Shown piece by piece: positions 1 through 10,720 of a stretch of 64,000 nucleotides of DNA. Numbering within the stretch: position 1 is the stretch's first letter; every line of letters starts with the position of its first letter. The DNA comes from Otis tarda (taxonomy: Eukaryota; Chordata; Aves; Otidiformes; Otididae): NCBI GenBank assembly GCA_026413225.1, contig CM048572.1, positions 310,001-374,000 of the forward strand. Reading direction: 5' to 3'. Both the position numbers and the translations under genes were made by a program. The notes below the pieces were generated by a model. The model was not told the DNA's origin. It saw only the letters and a program-made list of their open reading frames with translations, and searched no databases.

Positions 1-1215
1 TCCTGTATGCCTGGGGTCACAGCCGCCGCCAGGTGCCCCCACCCCCCCGCCCCTGACATGGTTTACAGATACTCCTGTCTAAGTCGAGCTTTGTATAAGC
101 GGAAGGACCGTTCCCTCTTATAACATGGGGGAAGGGATACGCTTATGTCTTTACAGGAGCACTAAACAAGTGGATCCCTGTCTGTATCATCTGCGGGTAT
201 TTCAGAACATGTTTGGTTGACCTGCCAGACACCGGTAGGACGGCAACTCTGTGTAAAACAGCAGCAGTCACGAGTGCTGAGTGCTAAAACTACAAAAGAT
301 GGAACTTTTTTGGATCAGTAAAGATGGACTTCTGTCTATTTTTTTTAACTATTCAAGACCTAATGTTTCTAGCGGGGTAATGATTGTAAATGCTTTAAGA
401 TCTATACATTGCAACGACACAGCATGACGTAATCATGCGAGCACATATCAAAATCCAGACAGCATAAAAGACCTAAACGAAGCATACATAGCATTGAATC
501 TGGTTGCCAAGATAATACAGAGTTTTGGAAACTAAGTAAAATTATTGCTGCTTCAGTCTTTACACCTGGTGTGGCAAGTGCCTAGGCATTAACTACGCTA
601 AATAAATTGGGCTGTTGGCTTGCTAAGCAAATAAATACAACTGCATTGGCACTATCAACGCTGTTAATTGATGTAGATTCTATACACAATGCTACTTTAC
701 AAAACAGAACTGCTGTTAGCCTGCAGAGCACATATTTGACAGGCCTTGTTGTATGTGCTGGCCACGCATGCACCAACACCTGGTCAGTACTCTTCCACTG
801 AATCTGCGGAGGGTATAAACAGAGGTGGCTCGGAGTGAAAGGGAGAGGACAGACCCAGAGCACATTTTATTTACAACAGGGGACGCCCTGAAGGTGCTGC
901 GCCTGCCTCCCTTCTCTGCTCTGACCCGGCTGATAATCATCCTCCTCCTCAGCGGTGTCTTTGGCGTAGTTGGGTTAGTAACAGAATAGATCAGCAAGAG
1001 ATTTTTTTTTATTATTATTATTAGCACAAAATCATGATTGTCAGGATTTTGATGGGCTTTGCTGCATGAATCTGTCTGATCATTCGGAATCTATTCACAA
1101 AAGTATTCAAAACTTGCAAAAAGGAGTACAAAAACAGCAACAAAGTGATGGTTTTGATATATTCAGAAATCTTTTGGTGACTTGATATAAGCTTGTTACT
1201 AATAGCTGTAGGATG
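1..1215 (+). pseudogene. env: Degraded retroviral env (alpharetrovirus-like), part of SU and TM
   Basis: Broken plus-strand frames read as a retroviral envelope gene. A basic furin-type stretch (KRPKRS) lies near 465-485. It is followed by a fusion-peptide-like segment and the start of the TM coiled coil (about 575-720), then the CCMNLSDHS motif after the disulphide loop (about 1058-1090). The segment at 800-1045 does not fit env, so TM is interrupted by an insertion or rearrangement. Stops and frame changes are frequent and no gag or pol is attached. Known of the family: TM carries the membrane anchor and fusion machinery of the virus. Here it is an inert relic. A purine-rich tract at 1321-1333 and an LTR-like start at 1334 follow, as expected downstream of env. 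Confidence 0.7.
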
Positions 1216-1333
1216 CTTATTCATTCCTTTTATATATGTGTTTTGATCTATATTCTGTGTCTTAAAATGTGTGCAGACTTTAATAGATAAAGCGTTGAAA
1301 CAAGCCTCTTCTCATAAACAAAGAAGGGGGAGA

Positions 1334-1800
1334 TGTGGTATTTTCCTGGACTTTCACTGAGTCAGTACGGTATCAGTGAAAGCACACCGACCTTGGGGGA
1401 GGAATGCAATCATGCTCTCAGGAAGAAAGCCATGGAATGAGAAGGAAAGCTTTAAGATACAAAACATTGTTAGCAGAATTTATGGCTTGTTTCAACAGAG
1501 GCCTGCAGAAAACTAGTAATTGCTCTTATAGATAAGTAAGTTACTGGAGTTGTTATATCTATAATAGCAGAAGAATGTTATCGTAGAAAATTACTAGAAG
1601 GTAGTGAAACTTAGCTTTGCTTTGTAATCATGAATAAGTATAACATGTGATCAGTAATTTTATTAACTAAGCTTGTGTGTGGCATAACTGGGTGGTTGCT
1701 GTCCTTGTTTAAAATCGGAATTGTGATACTAGGCATCATACTAGGCATAACCATGCTTGCAAAAAATGATTGACAACTCAATACAGACAATCCGGCTCAT
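1334..1800 (+). mobile_element. 3' LTR (partial) of the first env-bearing ERV
   Basis: The purine tract AAGAAGGGGGAGA (1321-1333) is a typical polypurine tract, and TGTGG right after it marks an LTR 5' end. The sequence is AT-rich and I see no clean CA-ending 3' terminus or AATAAA. An A-run at 1801-1810 and then a solo LTR follow. The right edge is therefore approximate and this LTR may be truncated. Confidence 0.55.
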
Positions 1801-1818
1801 AAAAAAAAAACAACCAAC

Positions 1819-2530
1819 TGTGGTGGTTTAGCCCGGATCACCACACAGTTTCTTATTCACCCTCCCCCTACCCAGTGGGACAGGGGAGAGAAATTGGGAA
1901 GAAAGGAAAACTCGTGGGTTGAGATAAAAACAGTTTACTAAAAATACTAAAAAAAACCTACAAAGCTAACAGGATATAAGGAGATTAATATATACAAAAT
2001 ATACAAAATGAACAATGCACAATTTCTCACCACCCGATGTCCGAATGACCGACACAGCCCGTCCTGAGCAGCGATCACAGGAACAACACCGAGCAGCAAG
2101 CAAAGAGGGGGAGAGCGAGCTAGCAAGGTAGAGGGAACGATGCCAGCAAGCAAGAGAGAAGTAAAGGATGCCAAGGGTGCCCGAACGGATACCCGACAAG
2201 AATGCCCGAACAGAAAAGGATAGGATGCCCGAAAAGGATTACCCCCTCCCATGGGCAACCCCCACTTATATACTGAGCATGACGTTTATGGCATGGAATA
2301 CTCTCTTTGGCCAGTTTGGATCAATTATTCTGTCTGTCTTTCGCCCAGCTTCCCACATCTGCACGTTAACGAGACCTTGACGAGACTTGGAAAGCCAGAC
2401 AGTGTCCTTGGTCTCATTAACAACAACTCGTATCATCAGAATGTTTTTATCAACATTCTTCACACACGAAATCCAAAACACACCGGCTACTAAGAAGAAA
2501 ATTAACTCCATCCCTGCTGAAACCAGGACA
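1819..2530. mobile_element. Solo LTR of an avian ERV, 712 bp, with 5-bp target duplication
   Basis: It begins TGTGGTGG and ends CCAGGACA, and is flanked by CCAAC on both sides (1814-1818 and 2531-2535), the 5-bp duplication expected of retroviral integration. The interior has the GTGGGTTGAGATAA segment and C-rich stretches that recur in the LTR at 16689-17136, so both belong to one common avian LTR family. No internal retroviral sequence is present, so it is a solo LTR left by LTR-LTR recombination. Confidence 0.8.
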
Positions 2531-2590
2531 CCAACCAACCAACCAAACAAAAAACCAAAAAAAAAACCCAAAAAAAACCCCATGAACCTA
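2531..2590. repeat. A/C-rich low-complexity tract
   Basis: A run of CCAACCAACCAAAC and polyA/CCC words directly after the solo LTR. It is simple sequence, partly composed of the target duplication CCAAC. Confidence 0.7.
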
Positions 2591-2599
2591 CTTGATATT

Positions 2600-3275
2600 G
2601 TAGTAAAATAAGGTCAGGAGTACCAAAAAGGGCCATAGGAGGACCATGTTATTTTGGAAAATTGATAATGTTTGCTCCATCTATGAGAACATTATGGAAT
2701 CATAGTCGAGCAAGAAGATCGCTAAAAGTATTGACTCCCCATTGTGACAGCAATTTAACCCTGTTGGGTACAGCTGAGCGGAGAGCATTATCTTTATTTG
2801 TTCCTTGGGCAGCAACTGCAAAAACATTAGCTAACTTAAATAAATTAGCTTGTTGAGCAAAAAAAGCAGATGAATTTAATGTCTAGCATGTTATCAGGAT
2901 TATTAGAAGACATGGATAGTATGCGTCATGATATTTTTGCAGAATCTAGCAGCGATTGATTTTTTGTTATTAGCGCATGGACATGGATGTGAAGATTTTG
3001 AAGGTATGTGTTGCATGAATGTTTCTGATCACTCTAAGTCGATACGCTATCAGTTGGCAGAGTTATGATGCAACATGCATGCAATAAAAGTGGAAAGCAG
3101 GTTAACAGACTGGTTGAAATCCTTGGGAGTCACAGGCTGGCTAAAAGATTTGATAGTACATGGGTTGGTATTATTGAAGGGTTTGCTGTTGACACTAATG
3201 ATTTTGGGGTATATTTTAAAATGCTTTGTGAAAGCTATGGAACGTATGATGAAAGTGGGTCTGGATTGTTCAAAA
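2600..3275 (+). pseudogene. env: Second degraded env (TM region), alpharetrovirus-like
   Basis: A second plus-strand TM relic of the same type as the one at 1-1215. Frames 2662-2856 and 3075-3275 read as the N-terminal heptad region, then the CX6CC disulphide loop near 2990-3025, then a membrane-proximal segment and a long hydrophobic anchor (about 3150-3230) ending in a short basic tail. Stops and frame shifts break it, for example near 2855 and 2955. It is followed by AAAAAGGGGGATT and an LTR at 3290, the normal 3' order env-polypurine tract-LTR. Gag and pol are absent upstream. It is a relic, not a working envelope. Confidence 0.75.
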
Positions 3276-3289
3276 CAAAAAGGGGGATT

Positions 3290-3776
3290 TGTTGGACACC
3301 TGGAGTATCAGGGGCACTTAGTGAACAATCCAGACTGAATGGAATTGTTATGTTTGTGAGCAGCAGGCCTCAAGGACATCACTGAAACTGCTTGTGAGAA
3401 AGTACTGAAGCTGCCTGTAAGAAAGTACTGAAGCCAACTGTGAGAAAATAATGAGGCCGCCTGTGAGAAAGTAATGAAGCTTCCTGTGAGAAAGTAAACG
3501 AAGCAACCTTGAGAAGAAGGAAAACAGCTGGCATACGTGACTGGGGGCTGAACGTGAAGCAGGGTGCAGGTGGAGGGAACTGTGTGCGTGAACAAAGAGA
3601 CTTAACAAATCATATTTTAGCAAGGAGCGCGTGCATGATATAGTTAGCCAATTAGTAGAGAGCTTGCGCATGATACGGAATTAGAAGGGCTATATTAACC
3701 GGGAAGTATGAACAATAAATTGCCATTTGCATTATCATATTGGTCGTCAGCAGTGTCCGTTATTTATGCGTCAACA
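3290..3776 (+). mobile_element. 3' LTR of the second env-bearing ERV, 487 bp
   Basis: It starts TGTTGGACACC directly after a polypurine tract and ends CGTCAACA. The ends form the inverted repeat TGTTG/CAACA. AATAAA at about 3714-3719 with a following GT-rich stretch marks the R/U5 region. The right end abuts the satellite array at 3777 exactly. U3 contains a short internal tandem repeat, listed separately. Confidence 0.8.
3366..3500 (+). repeat. 23-bp minisatellite inside the LTR U3
   Basis: About five and a half tandem copies of a 23-bp unit near CTGAAGCTGCCTGTGAGAAA, each ending in GAAAGTA or a close variant. Copies differ at several positions. Repeated U3 segments in retroviral LTRs often act as enhancers, but function here is only a guess. 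Confidence 0.8.
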
Positions 3777-6700
3777 CTCAAGCTCTTGCTACTCCTCAGC
3801 GGCCACTGGCAGCGCATCTACAGCACCACAGACACTGGGACTCCGGGCTTTCCCTGAGGAGCAGGGCTTCTACGTTTGCCACCAGCTGCATGTGGGCGCC
3901 CACTGAAAAAAAGCCCCGAAAAATCACGAACGTGGGACAATTGCTCCCACACCAAAAGTGCCAGCCACTCAAGCTCTTGCTGCTCCTCAGCGGCCATTGG
4001 CAGCGCATCTACAGCACCACAGATATTGGGGCTCCGGGCTTTCCCTGAGGAGCAGGGCTTCGATGTTTGCCACCAGCTGCACGTGGGCGCCTCCTGAAAA
4101 AAACCACCGAAAAATCACGGACATCAGACGATTGCTCCCACACCAAAAGTGCCAGCCACTCAAGCCCTTGCTGCTCCTCATCGGCCATTGGCAGTGCATC
4201 TACAGCACCACAGACATTGGGGCCCCGGGCTTTCCCTGAGGAGCAGGGCTGCGACTTTGCCACCAGCTGCATGTGGGCGCCCCCTGAAAAGAAAACCCGA
4301 AAAATCACGAACGTCAGACGATTGCTCCCACACCAAAAGTGCCAGCCACTCAAGGTCTTGCTGATCCTTAGTGGCCATAGGCAGCGCATCTACAGCAGCA
4401 TAGACACTGGGGCTCTGGGATTTCCCTGAGGAGCAGGGCTTCCACGTTTGCCACCAGCTGCACGTGGGCGCCCCCTGAAAAAGAACTGCGAAAAATCACA
4501 AACGTGTGACTATTGATCCAACACAAAAAGTACCAGCCACTCAAGCTCTTGCTGCTCCTCAGTGGCCATTGGCAGTGCATCTACAGCACCACAGACATTG
4601 GGGCTCCGGGCTTTCCCTGAGGAGCAGGGCTTCGACGTTTGCCAGCAGCTGCACGTGGGCGCCCACGGAAAAAAAATCCTGAAAAATCACCAACGACAGA
4701 CGATGGCTCCCACATCAAAAGTGCCAGCCACTCAAGCTCTTGCTGCTCCTCAGCACCCGTTGGCAGCGCATCTACAACACCACAGACACTGGGGCCCAGG
4801 GCTTTCCCTGTGGAGCAGGGCTTCGAAGTTTGCCACCAGCTACACGTGGGCGCCACCTGAAAAAAACCCCCGAAAAATCACGAACTTGGGACGATTGCTC
4901 CCACAAAAAAAGTGCCAGCCACTCAAGCTCTTGCTGCTCCTCAGCGGCCATTGGCAGCGCATCTACAGCACCACAGACATTGGGGCTCCGGGCTTTCTCT
5001 GGGGAGCAGGGTTTTGACGTTTCCCACCAGCCGCACGTGGGCACACCCTGAAGGGAAACCCCGAAAAATCACCTACCTCGGACGATTGCTCCCACACCAA
5101 AGTGCCAGCCACTCAAGCTCTTGCTGCTCCTCAGCGGCCATTGGCAGCGCACCTACAGCACCACAGACATTGGGGCTCCAGGCTTTCCCCGAGGAGCAGG
5201 GCTTCAATGTTTGCCACCAGCTGCACGTGGGCGCCCCGTGAAAAAGAACCGCGAAAAATCACGATGGTCGGACGATTGCTCCCACACCAAAAGTGCCAGC
5301 CACTCAAGCCCTTGCTGCTCCTCAACGGCCATTGGCAGCGCACCTACAGCAGCACAGACATTGGGGCTCCGGGTTTCCCTGTGGAGCACGGCTTCGAAGT
5401 TTGCCACCAGCTGCACGTGGGCGCCCCCTGAAAAAAAAACCTAAAAAATCACGAACGTCAGACGATTGCTCCCACATCAAAAGGGCCAGATACTCAAGCC
5501 CTTGCTGCTCCTCAGCGGCCATTGGCAGCGGATCTACAGCAGCACAGACATTGGGGCTCCGGATTTCCCTGAGGAGCAGGGCTTCGACGTTTCCACCAGC
5601 TGCACGTGGCCGCCCCCTGAAAAGAAAACCCGAAAAATCACGAACGTCAGACGATTCTCCCACACCAAAAGTGCCACCCACTCAAGCTCTTGCTGCTCCT
5701 CAGCGGTCATTGGCAGCGCATCTACAGCACCACAGACATTGGGGCTCCGGGCTTTCCCTGAGGAGCAGGGGTTCGACATTTGCCACCAGCTGCACGTGGG
5801 CGCCAACTGAAACAAAAGCCCGAAAAACCACGAATGTCAGACGATTGCTCTCACACGAAAAGTGCCAGCCACTCAAGCTCTTGCTGCTCCTCAGCGGCCA
5901 TTGGCAGCGCATCTACAGCACCAGAGACACTGGGGCTCCGGGCTTTCCCTGAGGAGCAGGGCTTCGACGTTTGCCACCAGGTGCACGTGGCCGCCCCCTG
6001 AAAAAGAACCCCGAAAAATCACGAACGTCAGATGATTGCTCCCACACCAAAAGTGCCAGCCACTCAAGCCCTTGCTGCTCCTCAACGGCCATTGGCAGCG
6101 CATCTCCAGCACCACAGACATTGGGGCTCCGGCTTTCCCTGAGGAGCAGGGCTTCGAAGTTTGCCACCAGCTGAACGTGGGTGCCCCCTGAAAAAAAAAC
6201 CCCAAAAAATCACGAACGTGGAATGATTGCTCCCACACCAAAAGTGCCGGCCATTCAAGCTCTTGCTGCTCCTCAGCGGCCATTGGCAGCGCATCTACAG
6301 CACCACAGACATTGGGGCTCCGGGCTTTCCCTGAGGAGCAGGGCTTCGACGTTTGCCACCAGGTGCACGTGGCCGCCCCCTGAAAAAGAACCCCGAAAAA
6401 TCACGAACGTCAGATGATTGCTCCCACACCAAAAGTGCCAGCCACTCAAGCCCTTGCTGCTCCTCAACGGCCATTGGCAGCGCATCTCCAGCACCACAGA
6501 CATTGGGGCTCCGGCTTTCCCTGAGGAGCAGGGCTTCGACGTTTGCCACCAACCGCACTTGGGCGCCCCCTGAAAAAAACGCCGTATAACCACGAATGTC
6601 AGACGATTGCTCCCACACCAAAGGTGCCAGCCACTCAAGCTCTTGCTGCTCCTCAGCGGCCATTGGCAGCGCTACTACAGCACCACAGACATTGTGGCTC

Positions 6701-7080
6701 CGGGCTTTCCCTGAGGAGCAGGGCTTCGACGTTTCCCACCAGCTGCACGTGGGCGCCAACTGAAAAAGAACCGCGAAAAATCACGAATGTTGGACGATTG
6801 CTCCCACACCAAAAGTGCCAGCCACTCAAGCTCTTGCTGCTCCTCAGTGGCCATTGGCAGCGCATCTCCAGCACCACAGACATTGGGCCTCCGGGCTTTC
6901 CCTGTCGAACAGTGCTTCGACGTTTACCATCAACTGCACGGAAGCACCCACTGAAAAATACCCTAAAAATCTTGTATGTCGGACAATTGCTCCCACACCA
7001 AAAGTGCCACCAAATAAATCTCCTCCTGTTCCTCATCGGCCGTTGACGCCGCATCTACAGCACCACAGACACTGGGCCTC
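3777..7080 (+). repeat. Tandem satellite array, about 190-bp unit, subfamily A
   Basis: About 17 head-to-tail units, marked by CTCAAGCTCTTGCTGCTCC recurring every 188-192 bp (near 3778, 3968, 4159, 4541, 4732, 4922, and so on). Each unit has a GC-rich half (CTACAGCACCACAGAC, then GGGCTTTCCCTGAGGAGCAG) and an A-rich half (TGAAAAA, CGAAAAATCACGAACG, then ATTGCTCCCACACCAAAAGT). Many units are open in several frames on both strands, which gives long spurious ORFs. From about 6900 the last units change to the subfamily B pattern (GTCGAACAG, TTTACCATCAACTGCACGGAAG). The unit length is close to a nucleosome repeat. I do not recognise the satellite by name. Confidence 0.95.
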
Positions 7081-7102
7081 CTGCCTGGGTGCCCAGCTGA
7101 AG

Positions 7103-10009
7103 TGTCTCTATACCAATGCACGCAGCATGAGGAATAAACAGGAAGAGCTCGAAATGCGTGCACACGAGCAGGGCTACGACCTCGTTGGCATCACAGAGAT
7201 GTGGTGGGACGACTCGTACGACTGGAGCGTCAACATGGAAGGGTATAGGGTTTTTAGAAAAGACAGGAAGGGGAGACGAGGAGGGGGTGTCGCTCTCTAT
7301 GTCAGCAACCGGCTGGAGTGTGTGGAGCTCCGCCTGGGGATGGAGGAGGAGCTGACAGAGAGCTTATGGGTCAAGATTAGAGGATGGTGAGGGACAGGGG
7401 ACGTTACGGTGGGGGTCTGTTACAGGCCTCCTGGTCAGCAGGACAGAGGAAACAAATCGCTCTATAGGCAGATAGGAGCAGCCTCACGGTCACAGGCCCT
7501 GGTCCTCATCGGGGACTTCAACCACCCCGACATCTGTTGGAGAGACAACACGGCAGGGCACAGGCAGTCCAGGAGGTTCCTGGAATGCGTGGACGACAAC
7601 TTCCACCTGCAGGCGATAGAGGAGTCGACAAGGAGGGGTGCCATGCTCGACCTTGTGCTCACCAACAGGGAGGGACTGGTGGGGGATGTGAAACTAAAGG
7701 ACAGCCCTGGCTGCAGCGACCATGACATGGTGGAGTTCAAGATCCACAGGGCAGCAAGGAAACTACATGGAAAGCTCTCTGCCCTAGACTTCAGGAAGGC
7801 GGACTTCGGCCTCTTCAGGGACCTGATGGGCCAAGTGCCATGGGAGGAGGCCCTGGAGGGAAGAGGGGCCCAGGAAAGTTGGTCTATATTCAAGGAGCAC
7901 CTCCTCCAAGCTCAGCAGAGGTGCATCCCGATGAAAAACAAGTCGGGCAAAAAGGCCAGGAGGACGGCGTGGATGAGCAAGGAGCTTCTGGACCAACTGA
8001 AAGTAAAAAAGGAAGCCTATAGAGAGTTGAAGCGGGGAGAGGTAGCATGGGAGGACTACAAAGAGGCTGTGCGAGTGGCAAGGGATAAGGCAAGGAAGGC
8101 CAAAGCCCTGGCAGAACTGAATCTGGCCAGGGATATAAAATATAAAATATTCAAGGCCACGCTGGATGAGGCTCTGAGCAACCTGATCTAGTCAGGGATG
8201 TCCCTGCTTCTTGCAGGGGGTTGGACTAGATGACCTTTGAAGGTCCCTTCCAACTCTAACCATTCTATGATTCTATGATTCTATACAACAAGAAGAGCTT
8301 TTATAGGTACGTAGGGGACAAAAGAAAGTGCAGGGAAAATGTAGGCCCCCTCCGGAAGGAAACTGGTGTCCTGGTTACCCAGGACATGGAAAAGGCTGAG
8401 GTACTCAATGACTTTTTTGCCTCAGTCTTCACCGACAAGAGTTCCTGTCCCACCACCCAAGCTGTAGAAGGTGCAAGCAGGGACTGCGAGGGTGAAGAAC
8501 CGCCCATTGTACTCGAAGAGCAGGTTCAGGACCATCTAAGGAACTTGAAGGTGCACAAGTCCATGGGGCCTGATGAGATCCATCGGCGCGTCCTGAGGGA
8601 ACTGGCAGATGAAGTTGCCAAGCCACTGGCCATCATATTTGAGAAATCGTGGCGGTGGAGGTCCCCGATGACTGGAAGAGAGGGAACATAACCCCCATTT
8701 TTAAAAAGGGGAGTAAGGAAGACCCGGGCAACTACAGGCCGGTCAGCCTCACCTCCATGCCTGGCAAGGTCATGGAGCAGATTCTCCTGGAAACCATGCT
8801 AAGGCACATGGAGAGGAAGGAGGTGGTTGGTGACAGCCAACATGGCTTCACCAAGAGCAGATCGTGCCTGACCAATTTGGTGGCCTTTTATGACGGGGTA
8901 ACAGCATCGGTGGACAAGGGACAGGCAACGGATATCATCTACCTGGACTTGTGCAAAGCTTTTGACACTGTCCCGCATGACATCCTTCTCTCTAAACTAG
9001 AGAGGCATGGGTTCGATGGATGGACCACTTGGTGGATAAGGAGTTGGCTGGATGGCCGCACTCAGAGAGTGGTGGTCAACGGCTCAATGTCCAAGTGGAG
9101 ACCGGTCACCAGTGGCGTCCCTCAGGGGTCCGTGTTGGGCCCGGCCCTGTTCAACATCTTTGTCGGCAACATGGACAGTGGGATAGAGTGCACCCTCAGC
9201 AAGTTCGCCGATGACACCAAGCTGTGTGGTGCCGTCGACTCGCTGGAAGGGAGGGATGCCATCCAGAGGGACCTGGACAGGCTGGAGAGGTGGGCCCGTG
9301 CCAACCTCATGAAGTTCAACCAGGCCAAGTGCAAGGTCCTGCACCTGGGTCGTGGCAATCCCAGGCACAAATACAGGCTGGGCGGAGAATGGATTGAGAG
9401 CAGCCCTGAGGAGAAAGACTTGGGAGTGCTGGTAGACGAGAGGCTCAACATGAGCGGGCAATGCGCCCTTGCGGCCCAAAAGGCCAACCGCATCCTGGGC
9501 TGCATCAAGAGGAGCGTGGCCGGCAGGTCGAGGGAGGTGATTCTGCCCCTCTACTCTGCCCTGGTGAGACCCCACCTGGAGTACTGCGTCCAGTTCTGGA
9601 GTCCCCAACACAAGAAGGACATGGACCAGTTGGAAAGGGTCCAGAGAAGGGCCACCAAGATGATCAGAGGGCTGGAGCACCTCTCCTATGAGGACAGGCT
9701 GAGAGAGTGGGGGCTGTTCAGCCTGGAGAAAAGGAGGCTCCGGGGAGACCTGATAGAGGTCTTCCAATACCTCAAGGGGGCCTACAGGAAAGATGGGGGG
9801 AGAAGCTGTTCAGTAGGGCCTGTTGTGATAGGACAAGGGGTAATGGGTTTAAATTAGAAGGAGGTAGGTTTAGATTAGATATTAGAAAAAAATTTTTTAC
9901 AATGAGAGTTGTAGAGCACTGGAACAGGTTGCCCAGAGAGGTGGTGGATGCCCCATCCCTGGAAATGTTCAAGGCCAGGCTGGATGAGGCTCTGAGCAAC
10001 CTGATCTAG
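7103..10009 (+). pseudogene. CR1 ORF2 (endonuclease-reverse transcriptase), broken
   Basis: ORF2 of CR1 normally encodes an APE-type endonuclease followed by a reverse transcriptase, which nick target DNA and copy the element's RNA. Seen here: endonuclease motifs YTNARSMRNK, ITEMWWDDS and later LIGDFNHP and SDHDMVEF (about 7110-7740); a linker to about 8140; then reverse transcriptase with [31 protein letters not shown] and the catalytic FADD (about 9207-9218). The C-terminal region ends with EALSNLI and a stop at 10007-10009. Lesions: a stop at 7388-7390, the nested CR1 insertion at 8150-8284, a frameshift near 8650 and another in the G-run near 9797. Codons are otherwise well kept, so the element is fairly young. 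Confidence 0.9.
8150..8284 (+). mobile_element. Short CR1 3' tail nested in CR1 ORF2
   Basis: TTCAAGGCCACGCTGGATG through the octamer repeats ATTCTATGATTCTAT is a copy of only the last 135 bp of CR1. It interrupts ORF2 between ...RDIKY and [12 protein letters not shown], two segments that would otherwise be contiguous. This is a severely 5'-truncated secondary insertion. Confidence 0.85.
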
Positions 10010-10097
10010 TCAGGGATGTCCCGGCTTCTTGCAGGGGGGTTGGACTAGAAGACCTTTGAAGGTCCCTTCCAACTCTAACCATTCTATGATTCTATGA

Positions 10098-10720
10098 ATT
10101 ATAGAGAATGGTTTCCCTTGTTAGACCCGACATGGGATCCAAACCGCTCTGCTGATATGGAAAGGTTACAGGCATACCAGGAATGGATATTCAGAGGGAT
10201 GGAAAAAGCAATTCCCAGAACAATAAATTGGGCAATGTTATATGCGGTCAGACAGGGTCCTTCTGAAACGCCGGTCGAGTTCCTAGACCGACTAAGAGAT
10301 GCGATGCGCCGGCACACACCTCTAGATCCGAATTCAGAGGTAGGCGCACAGCAACTAATATCCCTCTTTTTGAGACAATCACAAGGGGATATTAGGCGCA
10401 AATTGCAAAAACTAAGACCTCCTGAAAACAGAGCCTTAGAAAGGTTATTAGAAGAAGCATGGAGAATATTTAGCAATCGAGAGGAAAGTTACAGGCAAGA
10501 CGAGAAGAAAATACTAGCAGTGGTAAGAGAAAAATGAAAACCGGAAATTTAGAGTTAAACCAATGCGTGGGCTGACGCCTCTGGGTAGGAATCAATGTGC
10601 GCTATATAAAAAGCCCGGACACTGGAAGAACGAGTGCCCTGAGCGCCAAAGGAACGCTAGATGGCGCAACAATCAAGGGAAAACGGTAGCTCACGTGGCT
10701 GAAGAAAATTGTCTAGCCGA
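10098..10720 (+). pseudogene. gag: ERV1 gag: C-terminal capsid and nucleocapsid, truncated
   Basis: An open stretch at 10098-10537 reads as the C-terminal capsid region, including EFLDRLRDAMRRHTPLDP, which is the major-homology-like part. After a frame break near 10536 the nucleocapsid follows (about 10590-10660). Its single CCHC knuckle has lost one cysteine: the third residue pair reads CALY, whereas copy 2 has CAFC. The gag stop seen in copy 2 is not present here, because a short deletion removed the junction. Matrix and most of capsid are missing on the left. Confidence 0.85.

Larger units (their letters stand above)
7085..10097 (+). mobile_element. Long CR1 LINE, 5'-truncated, with ORF2
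   Basis: A CR1 non-LTR retrotransposon. The 3' end has the avian CR1 signature: GGTTGGACTAGA, then AGGTCCCTTCCAACTCTAAC, ending in ATTCTATGATTCTATG at 10082-10097. The 5' end starts abruptly at the satellite edge inside the endonuclease-coding part, so 5' UTR and ORF1 are missing. A second CR1 tail (8150-8284) sits inside ORF2. The 3' end abuts the gag gene of the ERV at 10098. Confidence 0.92.

Noticed and set aside
3366-3500. CRISPR-like short direct repeats
   Set aside because: The copies are contiguous without spacers, degenerate, and inside a vertebrate LTR.
5293-5952. Open frame of 219 codons within the first array
   Set aside because: It is a translation of repeated satellite units; the same frame recurs with the 190-bp period and equally long frames exist on the other strand.
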